A stretch of 64,000 nt of DNA from Diadophis punctatus similis (GCA_023053685.1 JALIGW010000022.1:2363001-2427000); one strand, 5' to 3'; positions 33,077-45,153 are shown, counted from the stretch's first letter. Notes: generated by a model not told the origin, from the letters alone. Translations and numbers: made by a program.

Positions 33077-33196
33077 GTCCTGGTGAATGGGAAGTTCTTC
33101 TGTACCTATAAGCACAGAATTCCACCACAAAGAGTGCGGGACATCAATGTCGGTGGAAATCTGCAGCTGCATTCTCTGATTGTGATGGGGAACTTG
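33077..33196 (+). CDS. Galectin CRD2, third exon (120 nt)
   Basis: Codes for VLVNGKFFCTYKHRIPPQRV... ending VMGNL. It is five codons shorter than the CRD1 and CRD3 exons because the GPxTG stretch is absent. Phase 0 at both ends. Confidence 0.85.
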
Positions 33197-33887
33197 GTAA
33201 GTGTTTGCTATTGACAAGTCAACAAACTCCTTGGTCTCTGTTTGGGCATTGATTCTGGGCTGGTTCAACCCTCAAGATTTTCTTTCTCCCCTCCAGTAAC
33301 TCTTTTCATACACCATTCTTCATCCCTAAGAATTGTTGCCCCTCTGGGTCACCAGTTGTCTTGGCTTACAGACTTTGCATGATACCAAAAATAACTGTCA
33401 GAGGGAGATTCTAGGACCAGCAAATGGGCAGAGAATAAGTTTACCCCAGACCAAGCTCCTGCTCTCTTCCTTGCAGATGTCCACAAAGTGGTGTTTCTCA
33501 ACTTGGCAATTTGAAGATGTGGGGCCTCGACTGAACTCCCTGAAGTTGAGCAGGGAGTTGAGGCCCCACATTAGCAGACACTAGCACATCCTGGTTAACA
33601 AATGCAAATGCCAGGAAGTGTGCAATGACTGCACACGGCAACCTGTCTCTTCAGTCAGAAGCCGTCTGTTGCATGTATTCCCTCTCAGACATGAGATGAT
33701 AACCTTTTGTCAAACATCCACAAAAGATGGTTGGGCCAAGGCCATGGTATAATGTTTGGCTTGGTCAAATACCTTTCCAGATTTTTCCACAACAAAGGTG
33801 ACAATCCCTAATTGTGTCCTAAGAGTCAACTTAAGGTCAGTTGCTTTGTTATGGTACAAGCTTTAGCAGCCACATACACAAACTCAT

Positions 33888-34121
33888 CAGTTGTAGGATT
33901 CATTTTTTTTGCTACCGGTTCTGTGGGCGTGGCTTGGTGGGCGTGGCAGGGGAAGGATACTCCAAAATCCCCATTTCCTCCTGATCAGCTGGGACTCGGG
34001 AGGCAGAGAATAGATGGGGACGGGGCCAGTCAGAGGTGGCATTTACCGGTTCTCCGAACTACTCAAAATTTCCGCTACCGGTTCTCCAGAACTGGTCAGA
34101 AGCTGCTGAAACCGACCTCTG
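33888..34121. mobile_element. hAT-type element, 'ccggttctgtgggcgtgg' family
   Basis: Starts cagttgtaggattca and ends accgacctctg. The interior is nearly identical to the copy at 22334 (ctgatcagctgggactcggg). Confidence 0.65.
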
Positions 34122-34429
34122 AAACACATGTACACACATATACTAAGTTTCTTCAGAATTATCAGTTTATCATATGGGTAAACAATTTACAGTGAAAAAA
34201 GGAATGTAAATGAAGTGAAGGCTTCCCTGTAAAGTTTGCTTTGTGAATGGGAGTATGCCGAAGAATCATCCAGAATCAATCTAAGGTTTCAAAGCTGGGT
34301 CAGAATTGTCAGCCAGTTCAAAAATCAAAAGACCAAGAAGCAGAATCCATACATAAATGTCACAGGAGCCAGACGTCAGCAAAGGGAACAGAGGCAGAAT
34401 ATGTCTCTTATATAGACTTCAGTCAATTA

Positions 34430-34745
34430 TCACTCATTAGAAGGTGTACTTCTTTGCTTGGTGAGTAGCCTGATAGACTTTCTCTGTTCTGCTCTCTTTT
34501 CTACAAACCTAGTATGGTGCCTGGGAAACCTTACATCATCCTGTGCCAGCAAGTCCAGTGGCTCAAGTGGTGCCTGTGACTCCTCAGCCTCATGTGATGT
34601 CTGCCTTGGTCCTTCCTGAGGCTGATAATTCCACAGGCTCAGCTGGAGAAACTCCGACTCAGAATCTGAGTCCAGAGCCTGGGCCATGACTTTGCTGTTC
34701 TTTCTTTCTGCCTCTGCAGCACAATAGAATTTCTGATTGAGCACC
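34430..34745 (-). mobile_element. Fragment of the acidic-ORF LTR family
   Basis: The minus strand carries an acidic, Ser-rich frame (SKVMAQALDSDSESEFLQLS...) like those inside the LTRs at 24142 and 57451. Ends are not resolved. Confidence 0.4.
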
Positions 34746-34949
34746 ACACGGTTAACATAATAAACTTAATCTGCTTCCTCCATTCACATAGCTAAGTGAT
34801 TTGCAACAGGCTAAGCTACTTCTGATAAACCAATCCAGGTTAAAACTAACTGAGTTGAAGAAGTAGTGCAAAGGCACCCACAAAGGCTTCAACTACCCAG
34901 GGTGAATGTGCCACATACTCTGCCACTATTGTCTTTCTATCCATTAGGG

Positions 34950-35281
34950 CAGCGATGGTGAACCTATGGCACGCGTGCCACAGGTGGCACACAGAGCCCT
35001 CTCTGCGGGCACACGAGCCATCGCCCCAGCTCAGCTCTGCCATGCGTGCGTGCGTGCATGCCTCCCACGACCAGCTGGTTTTTGGATCTCTGCCACACAT
35101 GCGCAGGGGGCAGGAGGCATGCGGGAGATGCACGTGCACGCACGGGGGGCACACAGGGGGGTCTCATGTGCATGCATTGGGGGCAGGGCACATGGGGGGG
35201 TCATGCGTGCATTGCATTATGGGTGTGCGTGCATGCACATGCGCTTTCAGCACTCAGCACTGAAAAGGTTAGCCATCATTG
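34950..35281. mobile_element. hAT-type element, 'cag(t/c)gatgg(c/t)gaacc' family
   Basis: cagcgatggtgaacc...ggttagccatcattg, flanked by cattaggg and ctttaggg (7 of 8). The related copy at 39798 has a perfect TSD. The paralogous site upstream of the copy B linker exon (about 62300) is empty. Confidence 0.7.
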
Positions 35282-35447
35282 CTTTAGGGCATGATGCTGA
35301 ACCCTGGATATGGGACGTCACAAAATCTTCCTGTAAATACTCAAAAGGAGAAAAAGGGGGGGATAGCTGGAAGAACACCCAGGGCTAGGGATTTTTGGAG
35401 AAAAACATGGAATTTTTAACAGTCTCTTTGAATTTCTTTCCCATCAG

Positions 35448-35477
35448 ATAATGACAGGTCCTGCAATCTACTACCCA
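35448..35477 (+). CDS. Galectin linker microexon, copy A (30 nt)
   Basis: Codes for IMTGPAIYYP, phase 0 at both ends, between 'ttcccatcag' and 'gtaagtac'. It sits where tandem-repeat galectins have their linker. Its partner in copy B is at 62438. Confidence 0.8.
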
Positions 35478-36450
35478 GTAAGTACCAAGAGACTTCCTAA
35501 CCCAGCCTGTCTCTCCTTATTTTAGCCTGGATTTGTGGGATGGAACAGAAACCAGGAGGTGGCGAGTTTGCCTGAGTGTATTCATGTAGAATTCAAGGAG
35601 GTTACTGTTTTCTAGTGTTTAGCTTAGATCACAGTTGTGGGAAACAATGAGGCTAGAATTTGGAAATTCTGGAGATTCAATAATCTGTCAAAAGCATGAT
35701 TGGTTTGGTTCACAAGCTTCTAAAATCACATAGAAGGGGGGAAAGGAACAGTGAATGGAATATTTAAAGGAGAATTAGCTTCTCTAAGGAGGGGATTAAT
35801 ATTAGACCCTTTCCGTCATGTCAAAAGGTACCCACTCCCCATGACTCAGAAAATTTCTAGTTAAACAAAAGAAATTGGATTGGAAGACGGTTGTTGGGCC
35901 AATGTTGGGCAGAATAGAACGAAAGACCTATGGATTGCACCAAGAAAGCAGCTCTTAGAACCAAAGTCTATGATTTCATCTATAAACTCAGTCTTTTGTG
36001 ATTACGTAAATCAGGGACTTTCACAGCATGTGATTTTAAAAAATGAAGCATGGCAACACAACAGCCATGCCAACACTGTCACAACCTCAACTATTTCTTT
36101 TTGTTCATTGCACATAAACAATAGAGTGGGCTTTGAAGGTCCAGTCTGCCATCTTGACTATTTTGATCATACCCAGTGGAAAGCCCTGCTAAGCAAGCAA
36201 ACCGCTTGAACCCAGCCAATGCCTTACTTGCCTGGCTAAACAAAGAGATGCTTGTCAGGGAATGCAGGAAAAATCCATCCAAGACAAGATCCCATAAGCT
36301 GACTTCTGCCCATGTTGTGGGCCTCCCTCTTGGCACCCCAAGACTTACTGTACTTACACCCCAATATCTACCTTAAGCTGAGCTAGCAGAGACAAGTGCC
36401 ATACATCGGAGGAGGACATTAAATGTAACCGGTATTCTTGTCTATTTCAG
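35478..36450. other. Intron; no gene seen
   Basis: Unique-looking DNA without recognisable repeats or exons between the linker exon and the C-type CRD. Confidence 0.6.
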
Positions 36451-36539
36451 CCGGTGCCCTACACATACAACATCTCTGAAGGTCTGGGAGCCAACAAGAC
36501 CATCACAGTGCGAGGGTCTATTCTGAAGAACGCTAAAAG
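36451..36539 (+). CDS. Galectin C-terminal CRD, first exon (89 nt)
   Basis: Codes for PVPYTYNISEGLGANKTITV... ending NAKR, matching the start of the second CRD of tandem-repeat galectins (PVPY...GL...TI.V.G). Phase 0 in, 2 out. The donor is gtctcg, weak after the GT, which could reduce splicing. Confidence 0.85.
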
Positions 36540-36904
36540 GTCTCGTCTCTTTTTTTGCATGCATTTTGTGATTCAGGCAAAGGAATGGATCTGAACCATT
36601 GCGCTCACTGTCCTTCTACAGTTGGTGCCACAGGCCCCACCATGCTGGTTTTTCCCTGACGTCACACATTTCAGCCCAAGTTGCTCCCTGCCTGCAAGTT
36701 GGCTGCCAGGACTCCAGTTTGGCTTTGGCACAGCAAAAGTGTTAGGGCCTATCCCAGTTCCTCTCCTTTTTCTGATTCTCCCATCTCCCCTGAATGTCTG
36801 CATGCTGAGCCCAGGGAACAAGGAGGTTGAGGGGAGTGGATGCTCAACTCCACATAGTCTGAGGAATTCATTACAACAAGAAGAAGCAAGGGCTGTTAGC
36901 AGGG

Positions 36905-37545
36905 TTTTATTTTATTATTTTATTTTTATATGTTCATCAAACAAAAATTACAAATTTGAACAAACAAAATAAGAAAATTAAAATGTGACAGGGACAATAG
37001 GCATGTTAGTGCACTTATGCACACCCCCTTAGGAACCTCTTAAATACGGAGTGTGGTCCACAGAAGCTGTTAGAATTATATCTATGAAAGTTAATGGCTG
37101 AGACAACTGAATCAGGTAAAATATTCCAGATTTTGACAACTCTGTTACAAAAATTAAATGTTTTACAATTGAGTTTAGAACAGTTTACATGAAAGCTATT
37201 GTTTGCATACATTACGTTACAATTAAAGCTACAGAAGTCCATTTACAGGTAAAGCACTATTATATACAATTTACAATTACTACGTACTATGCCATACCTA
37301 AGTCTGACTGCAAGGGTCGCAGTTCTAAAATATCAAAGCCAAGAATTCAGAGCCTAGTTGTAGCATAAGGTATTCTATTATGGGCAGAAGAATGCCAGAG
37401 TTTTCTTGCAAAGTACTTCTGAACTTGTTCAATTGTATTAATGTCCAATGTTGCTAAGATTCCAGACAGTTGAACAGTATTCTAGAATTGGCCTAATGTA
37501 TGTTTTGTAAGCTCTAATGAGCAAACCAAAGTGTGGAATCTGAAA
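36905..37545 (-). mobile_element. Non-LTR LINE fragment (Rex/CR1-like)
   Basis: The minus strand codes for VVKIWNILPDSVVSAINF, ending RFLRGCA, as in the copy at 23137, with more mutations. It lies in the intron of the C-terminal CRD. Confidence 0.6.
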
Positions 37546-38001
37546 CTTCATGAAGGCATCGATAAGTTGAAAAATTTGGGGAACTTTGGTTTAGGAGGTG
37601 CCTTTAAAGAATGATTGGGACCCAAACAGTCATTAAACAGGGATCAGCTGTTCTTCATCAGAAGAATGGCATTCACTGCTAAACTGAAGCTTAATATGTA
37701 TTTTTAATGTCTTTGTTTGATTTATAGAGTTGGCTTGATTGTGGCAGGATATACAGTAAATGCAAAGAGTAAATACCAAAAATATTGTAAATACCAAAAA
37801 TGCTAAATAGAACGTACACATTTAGCAGCAGTCTACCAATAAATATTAGCAAAAGAAACAACTGCCTTTTTTTCCTTTGGCCTTCATCCATGGAAGCATT
37901 TGACAGGCTGCTATTGGATTAAGAGGCAAGAGGGAATCCTATTTCCTTTTAATTATTCTAAAAGCCTAGTCAGTGATGCCTGCTTTTTCTCTCTTTCCAA
38001 G

Positions 38002-38161
38002 GTTTGAAATCAAGTTTATGGCTGACCAGGATATTGCTCTGTCCATTATTACACACATGGAAAAGAGAATTGTGGTGTGCAACAGTTTTCTAAAAGGCCA
38101 GTGGGGACCTAAGGAACGCAACCTGCTCTTTAAACTTTTCCAACCTGGGAAGTATTTTGAG
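38002..38161 (+). CDS. Galectin C-terminal CRD, central exon (160 nt)
   Basis: Codes for FEIKFMADQDIALSIITHME..., then VVCNSFLKGQWGPKER. The His-Asn-Arg triplet is not recognisable, the next Asn and the Trp are present, Glu at Trp+3 became Lys, and the final Arg is kept. The fold-forming residues look preserved, so this is probably a lectin-like domain with changed or absent sugar binding. Phases 2 in, 0 out. Confidence 0.83.
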
Positions 38162-38773
38162 GTGAGTTGGCTGATTCCAGTATGGAGGGGTGTTGGCAGG
38201 GAGGGGGTCCAAAAAGTTAATATGGCAGCCACAGATATGCAATTCATATATCACCCCTATTTCACCTGGCTTATGTGGATACCCTGGCCTGGATTCCAGC
38301 AAAGAGCTTAGCTGGTTGGCCAACAAGAAGGCAGGCAAGCAGACAGACAGACAGTGGGCAGTGGAGAGAAGATCCATCTGGTGCATTTCGGAGATGTAAG
38401 ATTCCATCTGCCATAATTCCCAACTAGCTTTGAGTTGAAATCTGAACCTCTAAAAAGTTGGTGGGATTAATGCACCTCTAATGGAGAAGAGTGGAAATGT
38501 GTCTCCAGAAAGGCATTCAGAATCCCGTTTTTAACTCTCTCCTGGAAAATTGTCTTTATATTGCCCAGTGGTGGGTGGGTGAGAAAACAGGATGGACGTT
38601 GAAAGCACCCCAGTCAAAGCCCCTCAGCCCCCAGCCCCTTATGTACTGTGAATGCTTTTTGGTTTTGATGCAAGCTGAGAATTGTGTGCACTGTACACCC
38701 TCCTAACTGGAGTATCAAAGGTGCATCAAAGATGTTCGATTTGGCCACACTAAAATCCTTCCTCTATTCCCAG

Positions 38774-38920
38774 CTCTCAATCCATGGTGAACACGACAAG
38801 TTCAAGGTTTATGCCAACGGCCAGCCCTTCTTCAACTACACCCATCGTTATGTCCCAATTGAGAACATCCGCAATATCAAGATCTCAGGAGATGTGACTC
38901 TTTCCTACATCAAGTACTAA
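38774..38920 (+). CDS. Galectin terminal exon with stop, copy A
   Basis: Codes for LSIHGEHDKFKVYANGQPFF... and ends in DVTLSYIKY followed by TAA. This matches the last exon of tandem-repeat galectins (KFKVYANGQ, GDVTLSY). It closes copy A. Confidence 0.9.
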   Translation, partial: LSIHGEHDKFKVYANGQPFFNYTHRYVPIENIRNIKISGDVTLSYIKY

Positions 38921-39188
38921 GCAATGGGGGAGGGGTCAGTAGCAGCACAGACCCCCTCCTCTCTCTCTACTGGTACACTTGGAAAGAGAGAAAAAGCAGG
39001 TATCACTGATTAGGCCTTTGGAATAACTAAAAGGAAATCTGATTCTTTCTTGCTTCTTAATCCAATAGAATCTTGTTGAATTTGAGTAGTCTACAAGCTT
39101 CAGTAACTCAATCAATTAATTAATCAGTCACTCAGGAAAAATTAATAATAATGTTGATGATAATGATAATAAACACATCAGCATGTTC

Positions 39189-39194
39189 AATAAA
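39189..39194 (+). terminator. Poly(A) signal of the copy A galectin
   Basis: AATAAA 269 bp after the stop codon; another overlapping candidate is at 39168. It would give a 3' UTR of about 0.3 kb. Confidence 0.5.
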
Positions 39195-39452
39195 GTATCT
39201 TGATCAAGCAATGCAACAGGCTTACTTCTCTGCCTTCAAAATTGGATTTGTCAATCATACAAAACATTTTATTTTCAAATTTGTGCCCTCTAGATGTGTG
39301 GGAACAATGTTTCTCAAACTTGGAAAATTTAAGATGTGTGGATTTCAACCATCAGATATCCCCTCCCTTTATTGGATCCTGATCCAATTTATGGCTTTGT
39401 CTAATCTACCAATTGCAGGAACTTTTCAAAGGTGCCAACAAATTCTCTACTA

Positions 39453-39774
39453 CATGGGTGGGTTCTAACTTACCTCGTTTCCGGTTCACTTCCTACTGCA
39501 CCGCGTGGCATGCACGCATGCGCAGTGGCAAAAAATCCAAATTTTTTTTTAAAAAGCCAAAAGCAAGATGGCAACACATGCACAGTGCCGGAAACTTGGC
39601 TTCTGCGCATGCGCAGGAAAAACCCCCCCAGAAAAAATCCCCCCCCAAATAAATCCCCCAAAAAAGATTGTGGTGCCCACAGACTGGCACTGACCAAACC
39701 AGTTCTGTGACGTCATCGTGACGTCACCAGCGGTTTGCTAGCAGTTCAGGCGAACCCGTCCAAACCCACCTCTG
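39453..39774. mobile_element. hAT-type element with perfect 8-bp TSD
   Basis: catgggtgggttct...aacccacctctg, flanked by ctctacta (39445-39452 and 39775-39782). The interior carries 'gcaagatggcaac' and 'ctgcgcatgcgcagg'. Confidence 0.85.
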
Positions 39775-39797
39775 CTCTACTACCCCAAAGCCTAGAA

Positions 39798-40222
39798 CAG
39801 TGATGGCGAACCTATGGCATGGGTGCCACAGGTGGCACGCGGAGCCATATCTGCCGGCACGTGAGCCGTTGCCCTAACTCAGCTCCAGTGCGCATGTGCG
39901 TGCCCGCCAGTTGATTTTTGGCTCGCATGGAAGCTCTGGGAGGGCGATTTCGGCCTCCGGAGGGCCTCCAGGGTGGCAGGGGGGAGCGTTTTTGCCCTCC
40001 CCAAGCTCCAAGAAAGCCTCTGGAGCCTGGGGAGGGTGAAAAATGGGCCCACCGGGCTCACTGGAAGTCGGGAAATGGGGGAGTGGGGGGGTCGCACACG
40101 CATGTGCAGGAGGGTGGAGCAAGTGAGGGGCTTTGAATTATGGGTGTGGGCACGCATGCACATGCAATAGTGCGCACACGCCCTATTTCGGTACCCGAGG
40201 AAAAAAAGGTTCGCCATCACTG
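39798..40222. mobile_element. hAT-type element with perfect 8-bp TSD
   Basis: cagtgatggcgaacc...ggttcgccatcactg, flanked by gcctagaa (39790-39797 and 40223-40230). Same family as 34950. Confidence 0.88.
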
Positions 40223-40230
40223 GCCTAGAA

Positions 40231-42080
40231 TGCCCATAACCGGATCAGTTAAAGACCAAGCAGCTTCATTCACACAGCTTGTTTTAACTTTGGTTAGCTT
40301 GTGGGGGAGCTTAGAGTGAACTCAACCCATGTGACAAATTTACCATTCATTCCCCCAAACATGAGAATTCAGTAGCCTATTAAATGTGTTGTGAGGACTC
40401 AACCCAAGTAGTTGATCCAATCAAAGGAGTTATTTTGAAAATCAACTATTTTTCTTTGCTTAAGAATGAGGCCTTCCAGTGTCACCCAAGAACTCACATC
40501 CCAGCCCCACAGGCAGTCCGATTGTACAGCATGCACTACATGAGAAAAAAATTGAGGTGACTAGTGATACACAGTGTTTCTAGTTCTCTTGAGGACAAAA
40601 AATGTGTTTACTTCTAGAAAAATTCAGCAGTTCAAACACCTCTGTAGGCCAATATTATTGGTTGGGGCTTGCAAATATGGCTTCAAATTGCTGGGAAGAA
40701 TCTACAGAAGTCTCATGGAGCCTGAGACACCAAAGAGGGTTAATTGATCAGAATTACCATCAGCAGTTTCTATAATCTGCCAAGGCTAACTAAAATTGTT
40801 ATGCTTATATGATTTTGCAATTCCCAAATAATCCATTATGTTTAGCACAATGACTCCAAAACTCCATGTAGCCTAATTGTATGACTGGGCTTTGCTAAGT
40901 TGGTTTTAACCTTTTGGCTACAACTCAGTTTGAGCAAAGAAGTAGATAAATCGAGTTCAATTGCGGACTGATTTTAATTGAACAGGAATCTGATGCTGTC
41001 CAAATCTCTATCCCTTGTTCAGTCTGTCCTAGAATTTTCCAGTTGGTTTTTCTGTGACTGAATTCTTGGCAGCTCCCAACCTGTCAGATAAGTCTCAGAG
41101 ATTTTCTGGGACTCACATCAAAAACTCTTTATCTATCAAGAAAATTGGTAGGGGTCTTGCATATGGCTAAAGTAAGGGTCTCTCTATGAGTGCAATTCAA
41201 GGTGCTGGTTGTCACCTATAAAACACTTATGTTGTATGGCCTGCTTATTTGTGGGACTGACTGTCCTCAACTGTTAGAGTTTGTCTAAGGGATGTTGAGA
41301 CAGAGTGGGTGTGCTCCAAGTCCCCTCAATTATACAAAACCATCTTGTCAACTGAGAAAGAATGACTTCTCTGTCATTGTCCTTGCCCTCTGGAACAACA
41401 TCCTGCAGAGATACATACTGTACGATGCCCACTGTCAGGCCTGGAAGCCATATTTTACCTTTTGTATTCAGGCCTGCCACAATTTCTACTGTGGGAAAAT
41501 GGGAGGGGGATTATATGGAGTAAGTGATATGTAGTAGTCTAAACAACATTCTTTCCAGAAAGTCAAGGCTGTTGTACCCTGCAGCTGCAATGAAGTGACT
41601 GGGAGACATTTTCAGTTTTGGATGGTGCTGATTGGATCGTGTGATGGACATGTGGGTGCTGGGCAGGGACTTGAACTTTCTTTTGGGTGGAGAAAACCCG
41701 GAAGCTTTCAGATTCGGGTTTTCCCAGATGTGCCAATATGACATCTCTAATAAAATGGAGCTTTAAGGAAATCCATAAGCCTTGGAGTCTTATTGGGTTG
41801 GGGGTGTTACTTGGAACCCTGACACCCACTTTACTGGCATTAGTGTATCTGTGGAGACACAGCCATGTTTTTATTATTATTGTCATGACTGGTTTCATGT
41901 TTTTAGCTTTTAAATTGTACATTTGGATATTGTTAAGTGACCCAGAGATTTTTGGAGTGGGAGACCATAAGACCTTTCAATAATACCCTATACATACTGT
42001 ATGTGATTAAACTAGGAATTTTATGCTGTCAAATAAACCCAAATATTTCGGTTTGGCTTATCCACTGATAGACTTCTCTC
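40231..42080. other. Intergenic DNA; no gene seen
   Basis: No exon was found. At 41190-41470 a broken + strand frame (VIVLALWNNILQRYILYD) resembles a very old CR1/L2 C-terminus. The rest has no recognised content. Confidence 0.5.
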
Positions 42081-42084
42081 CAAG

Positions 42085-42190
42085 TACATATGGTAAGGGA
42101 CCTTGGAGGTCTTCTACTCCAACCACGTGCCCATGGTAGGAGATCCTATACCATTCCGGACAAATGGCTGTCTAGTCTCTTCTTCTGAAT
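42085..42190 (-). mobile_element. CR1 3' end fragment
   Basis: 'gaccttggaggtcttctac' and 'gatcctataccattc' match the CR1 end at 2343-2420. Confidence 0.6.
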
Positions 42191-42344
42191 TACATGGAGG
42201 TATGGAATATGGGGTTGAAAGGGGGTTGGTGTTCCTGATAACAATTATGTGGGTGCTTTGGGCATTGATGGGATTGGATTTTCTGTAAAGAGATGACACG
42301 GGTGAAAGCAGGTTAAGTACCATGAATAAACTTGTCACCTCCAA

Positions 42345-42738
42345 AGTACAGGTAATCTCGACTTACGACTACAATTGAGCCCAACATTTATGTTGTTAAG
42401 TGAGACATTTGATAAGTGAGTTTTGCCCATTTTACAACCTTTCTTGCCTCAGTTGTTAAGTGAATCACTGCGGTTGATAAGTTACTAACCTGTTTGTTAA
42501 GTGAATTTGGCTTCCCCATTGTTTTTGCTTGTCAGAAGGGCAGAAAAGGGGATCACGTGACCCCGGAACATGCAACGGTCATAAATATGAACCAGTTGCC
42601 AAGCATCTGAATTTTGGTCACATGAACATGGGGATGCTGCAAAGGTCATAACTGCAAAAAAGGGTCCTAAGTCACTTTTTTCAGTGCCGTTGTAACTTTC
42701 AACTGTCACTAAATGAACTGTTGTAGGTCTACCTGTAC
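42345..42738. mobile_element. Short DNA element, 'caggta..tcgacttacgac' family
   Basis: Starts acaggtaatctcgacttacg and ends gtaggtctacctgta, an inverted terminal match. The best preserved copy of this family in the window. Confidence 0.6.
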
Positions 42739-43395
42739 CGGTAATACATTTTAAAGAAATGCAACAAGACCTGAAATCTGCTGTTTTCCTCCTGTTTATC
42801 CAGGATTATTTGTTTTTGCCACATCTCTGTGCAAATTTTGTTACTTTCTCCGATTCTGGTTTAGTGCCATTTTGGAACTGTTTGTGCTCTGTTGTCTAAG
42901 ATTACAGCAGGTACAATCACATCATGGGACTTGTGGGGCCACTCATTCTTTATCTTTATGGTCTTGTCAGTATTAGATACTTTTTTTGTGTGGCTTCCTT
43001 GTATTTCATAAAGCCAATCAATTAAGCCAACACACTGTTTTCCCTCAAGGGGACTTTTGCTGCTTTTGGAAGTCTTTCAGAAGGGATTAACTTCTTGTTT
43101 GGAAAAAGTGAGTTAAGCCCTGATAAAGGATTATAAAAAGACATCTGATGGAAAGAGCATCGTGATTACATGAAGCCATTTGGAGAAGGTCAATGAATCA
43201 AAATATCAGGGTTTTGGCACCAGAAACAAAGCACAAATAGGGAGCTATGAACTGCCTCTCCTTTTAGAAGAAATATTCCTCAAGAGGAGCCTAGATTAGA
43301 CTTGGTCCTCACAGGGAACAGAATGAGGTGGAATGGAAGAATGACAGAAAGATACGTTACCTGTATGAATTTAGAACTTCACAGAGAGCAGAGAT
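42739..43395. other. Upstream flank of copy B; no gene seen
   Basis: Unique-looking DNA. Possible promoter elements for copy B would be here; TATAAAAA at 43132 is one weak candidate. Confidence 0.4.
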
Positions 43396-43401
43396 ATAAG
43401 C
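43396..43401 (+). promoter_or_regulatory. Possible TATA box of copy B
   Basis: TATAAG 215 bp upstream of the signal-peptide ATG. Weak evidence; chosen only for position. Confidence 0.2.
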
Positions 43402-43615
43402 TCTGCTTTTTAGATTCAATTTGAGCATGGAGGATGGAATAATCGTGTATGATGCAAGGGAAGCTTATCATTTCCTTGTAAATCAAGTAACAATAGAGTC
43501 ATTGGGTTTGGGCAATGAGGCTTAAGGATTAAGATATTAAAATGTGGCAGAGGAGCTGGATAAAGTCACTTAGAAGAACAGCAAGGGCCAGAAGAGCTGA
43601 AGAGCAACCAAGGAG

Positions 43616-43666
43616 ATGCATCTCCTTTTAATCTTCGCTTTGACTTTTACTCTTTCTGCACAGCAG
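43616..43666 (+). CDS. Signal-peptide exon of copy B
   Basis: ATG opens MHLLLIFALTFTLSAQQ, directly followed by donor gtgaga, phase 0. A hydrophobic core of about ten residues and a small residue near the end fit a secretory signal with cleavage near Ala-Gln. The upstream context (aggagATGc) is moderate. It lies 733 bp before microexon B1 with nothing exon-like between. The frame runs on into the intron only as a readthrough. Confidence 0.75.
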
Positions 43667-44399
43667 GTGAGACTGAATTTGGTGGGTTTCAATAGCCTTT
43701 CAGCTGGGGTGCCTGAAGATGAAATTAGCATTTTGTTGAGCTCTTCTTCCTTCTTTAATACATTTCTTCATGAATGGATTGAAAAATCAGGCAGAGGGCT
43801 TTGAGTACTCGGTCTTTTAATGATCGGGAATTCAACTCTATCAGTGGTTCTGGATTCAGGTTTTGCATCCTGTTCTCTGCATTAGCTTTCTCGGTGTTCA
43901 CCTTAGCCTGAGAGTCAGAGATAACCTTCTGTTGGACCTACTGAGTTGGACCAATATAAAATGCTGAAAGTTTCTTTGGTTGGAAAGTTATAAGTTAACT
44001 GTGCACGGTATAAGAAGAGTTTAAGATGAATAAAAATAAGGGACAGAGCAAAATTCACAGGTTCATTGGCACCTAAGCTGCATATTGTGTGTGGTTTATA
44101 TTACCTGAAAATGTCTAAGGAAGCTTAATGTTTGATATTTAATTGACATATGGTATCAAGGCTTATTTGTGGTTGGGTGAATGTGGAAGAATATTGAAAA
44201 GAGAAAGGAAAGATAAAAAGGTCTCAGAACTTTATTAATTCAAGTTTGGGGGTTTGGCCCACTTTTAGTTTAAAAAAAGTGTTTTCTATGTGGAGAAATG
44301 CAGTCATTCATATGTGTTCTATTTAGTGATGGAACCGTTGGAGAAGTCATATATGTTATCATGTAAGGATCAGACTGATACCCTTCATTTCCCTTGTAG

Positions 44400-44432
44400 G
44401 AAAGCGGCAATGAAATGATGAAAAAAGTTATG
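44400..44432 (+). CDS. Microexon B1 (33 nt)
   Basis: Codes for ESGNEMMKKVM, phase 0-0, between 'cttgtag' and 'gtaagtag'. Confidence 0.87.
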
Positions 44433-44469
44433 GTAAGTAGTTCTTCATTCATCTTGTGCTCTTTCCTTG

Positions 44470-44670
44470 GGTAATATCAGTCCACTCTCTGGGTGGTTTA
44501 CAATGTCAGTATATTGTCAACCCTCAACAATCTGGGTCCTCATTTTACCGACCTTGGATGGATTGAAGGCTGAATCAATCTCGAGTCCCATCTGCATTGA
44601 ACTCCAGGCTGTGGGCAGAGTTTACCTGCAATCCTGCATTCTAATCACTGAGCCACCAGGGCTCTATCAT
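44470..44670 (-). mobile_element. tRNA-derived SINE fragment, reversed
   Basis: 'ctctgggtggtttacaatgtc' to 'ctgagccaccagggc', as in the other reversed copies. Confidence 0.65.
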
Positions 44671-45045
44671 TAAACTATGGATTCTTAATTCCACCTACCC
44701 TCATAAAACATCAATTCATATACGCTGCCATGAATTTCAGCTCTTTCACTTTTAAATTAAGCTTACCCTTCGCTTCCCTGCTTCATTGATCAATTCCACT
44801 CCAGAAAAGTACCATAAAGGGAGTCACAAACTACAAGGAAAACTGCACCTTTCTCCCTATTCCGGCATGTCCCCAAAACCCCCTTCCTTACAGGTAGGCA
44901 GACGGCTCCCCCGTGGACTCCTGGTGAATGTGAATGAATCTGAAGAAGGAAGGAATTCATTGTTATCATGTATGATGTGGCACAGATGGCATGGTTGGAG
45001 AGTCATATATGTTTTCATGTGATAAAACCTTTGTTTCCATTGCAG

Positions 45046-45081
45046 AATGCAATTGGTGAGGAGGGTCGAGAACAAGTAATC
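45046..45081 (+). CDS. Microexon B2 (36 nt)
   Basis: Codes for NAIGEEGREQVI, phase 0-0, between 'attgcag' and 'gtaagtag'. Confidence 0.87.
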
Positions 45082-45120
45082 GTAAGTAGTTCTTTGACCA
45101 TCTTTTCCTCTCCTTTGGGG

Positions 45121-45124
<4 letters not shown>

Positions 45125-45152
<28 letters not shown>

Positions 45153-45153
45153 A
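45125..45153. repeat. (CA)n microsatellite
   Basis: Fourteen or so CA units in the intron after B2. Confidence 0.9.

Noticed and set aside
33477..33560. Possible exon after 'ccttgcag' at 33477, also seen at 29478 and 60631
   Set aside because: The following frame has no GT donor at a constant place and is not conserved in reading frame among the three copies.
35038..35263. Overlapping open frames rich in His, Arg and Cys
   Set aside because: Translations of the GC-rich 'gcgtgcatgc' interior of a hAT-type element.
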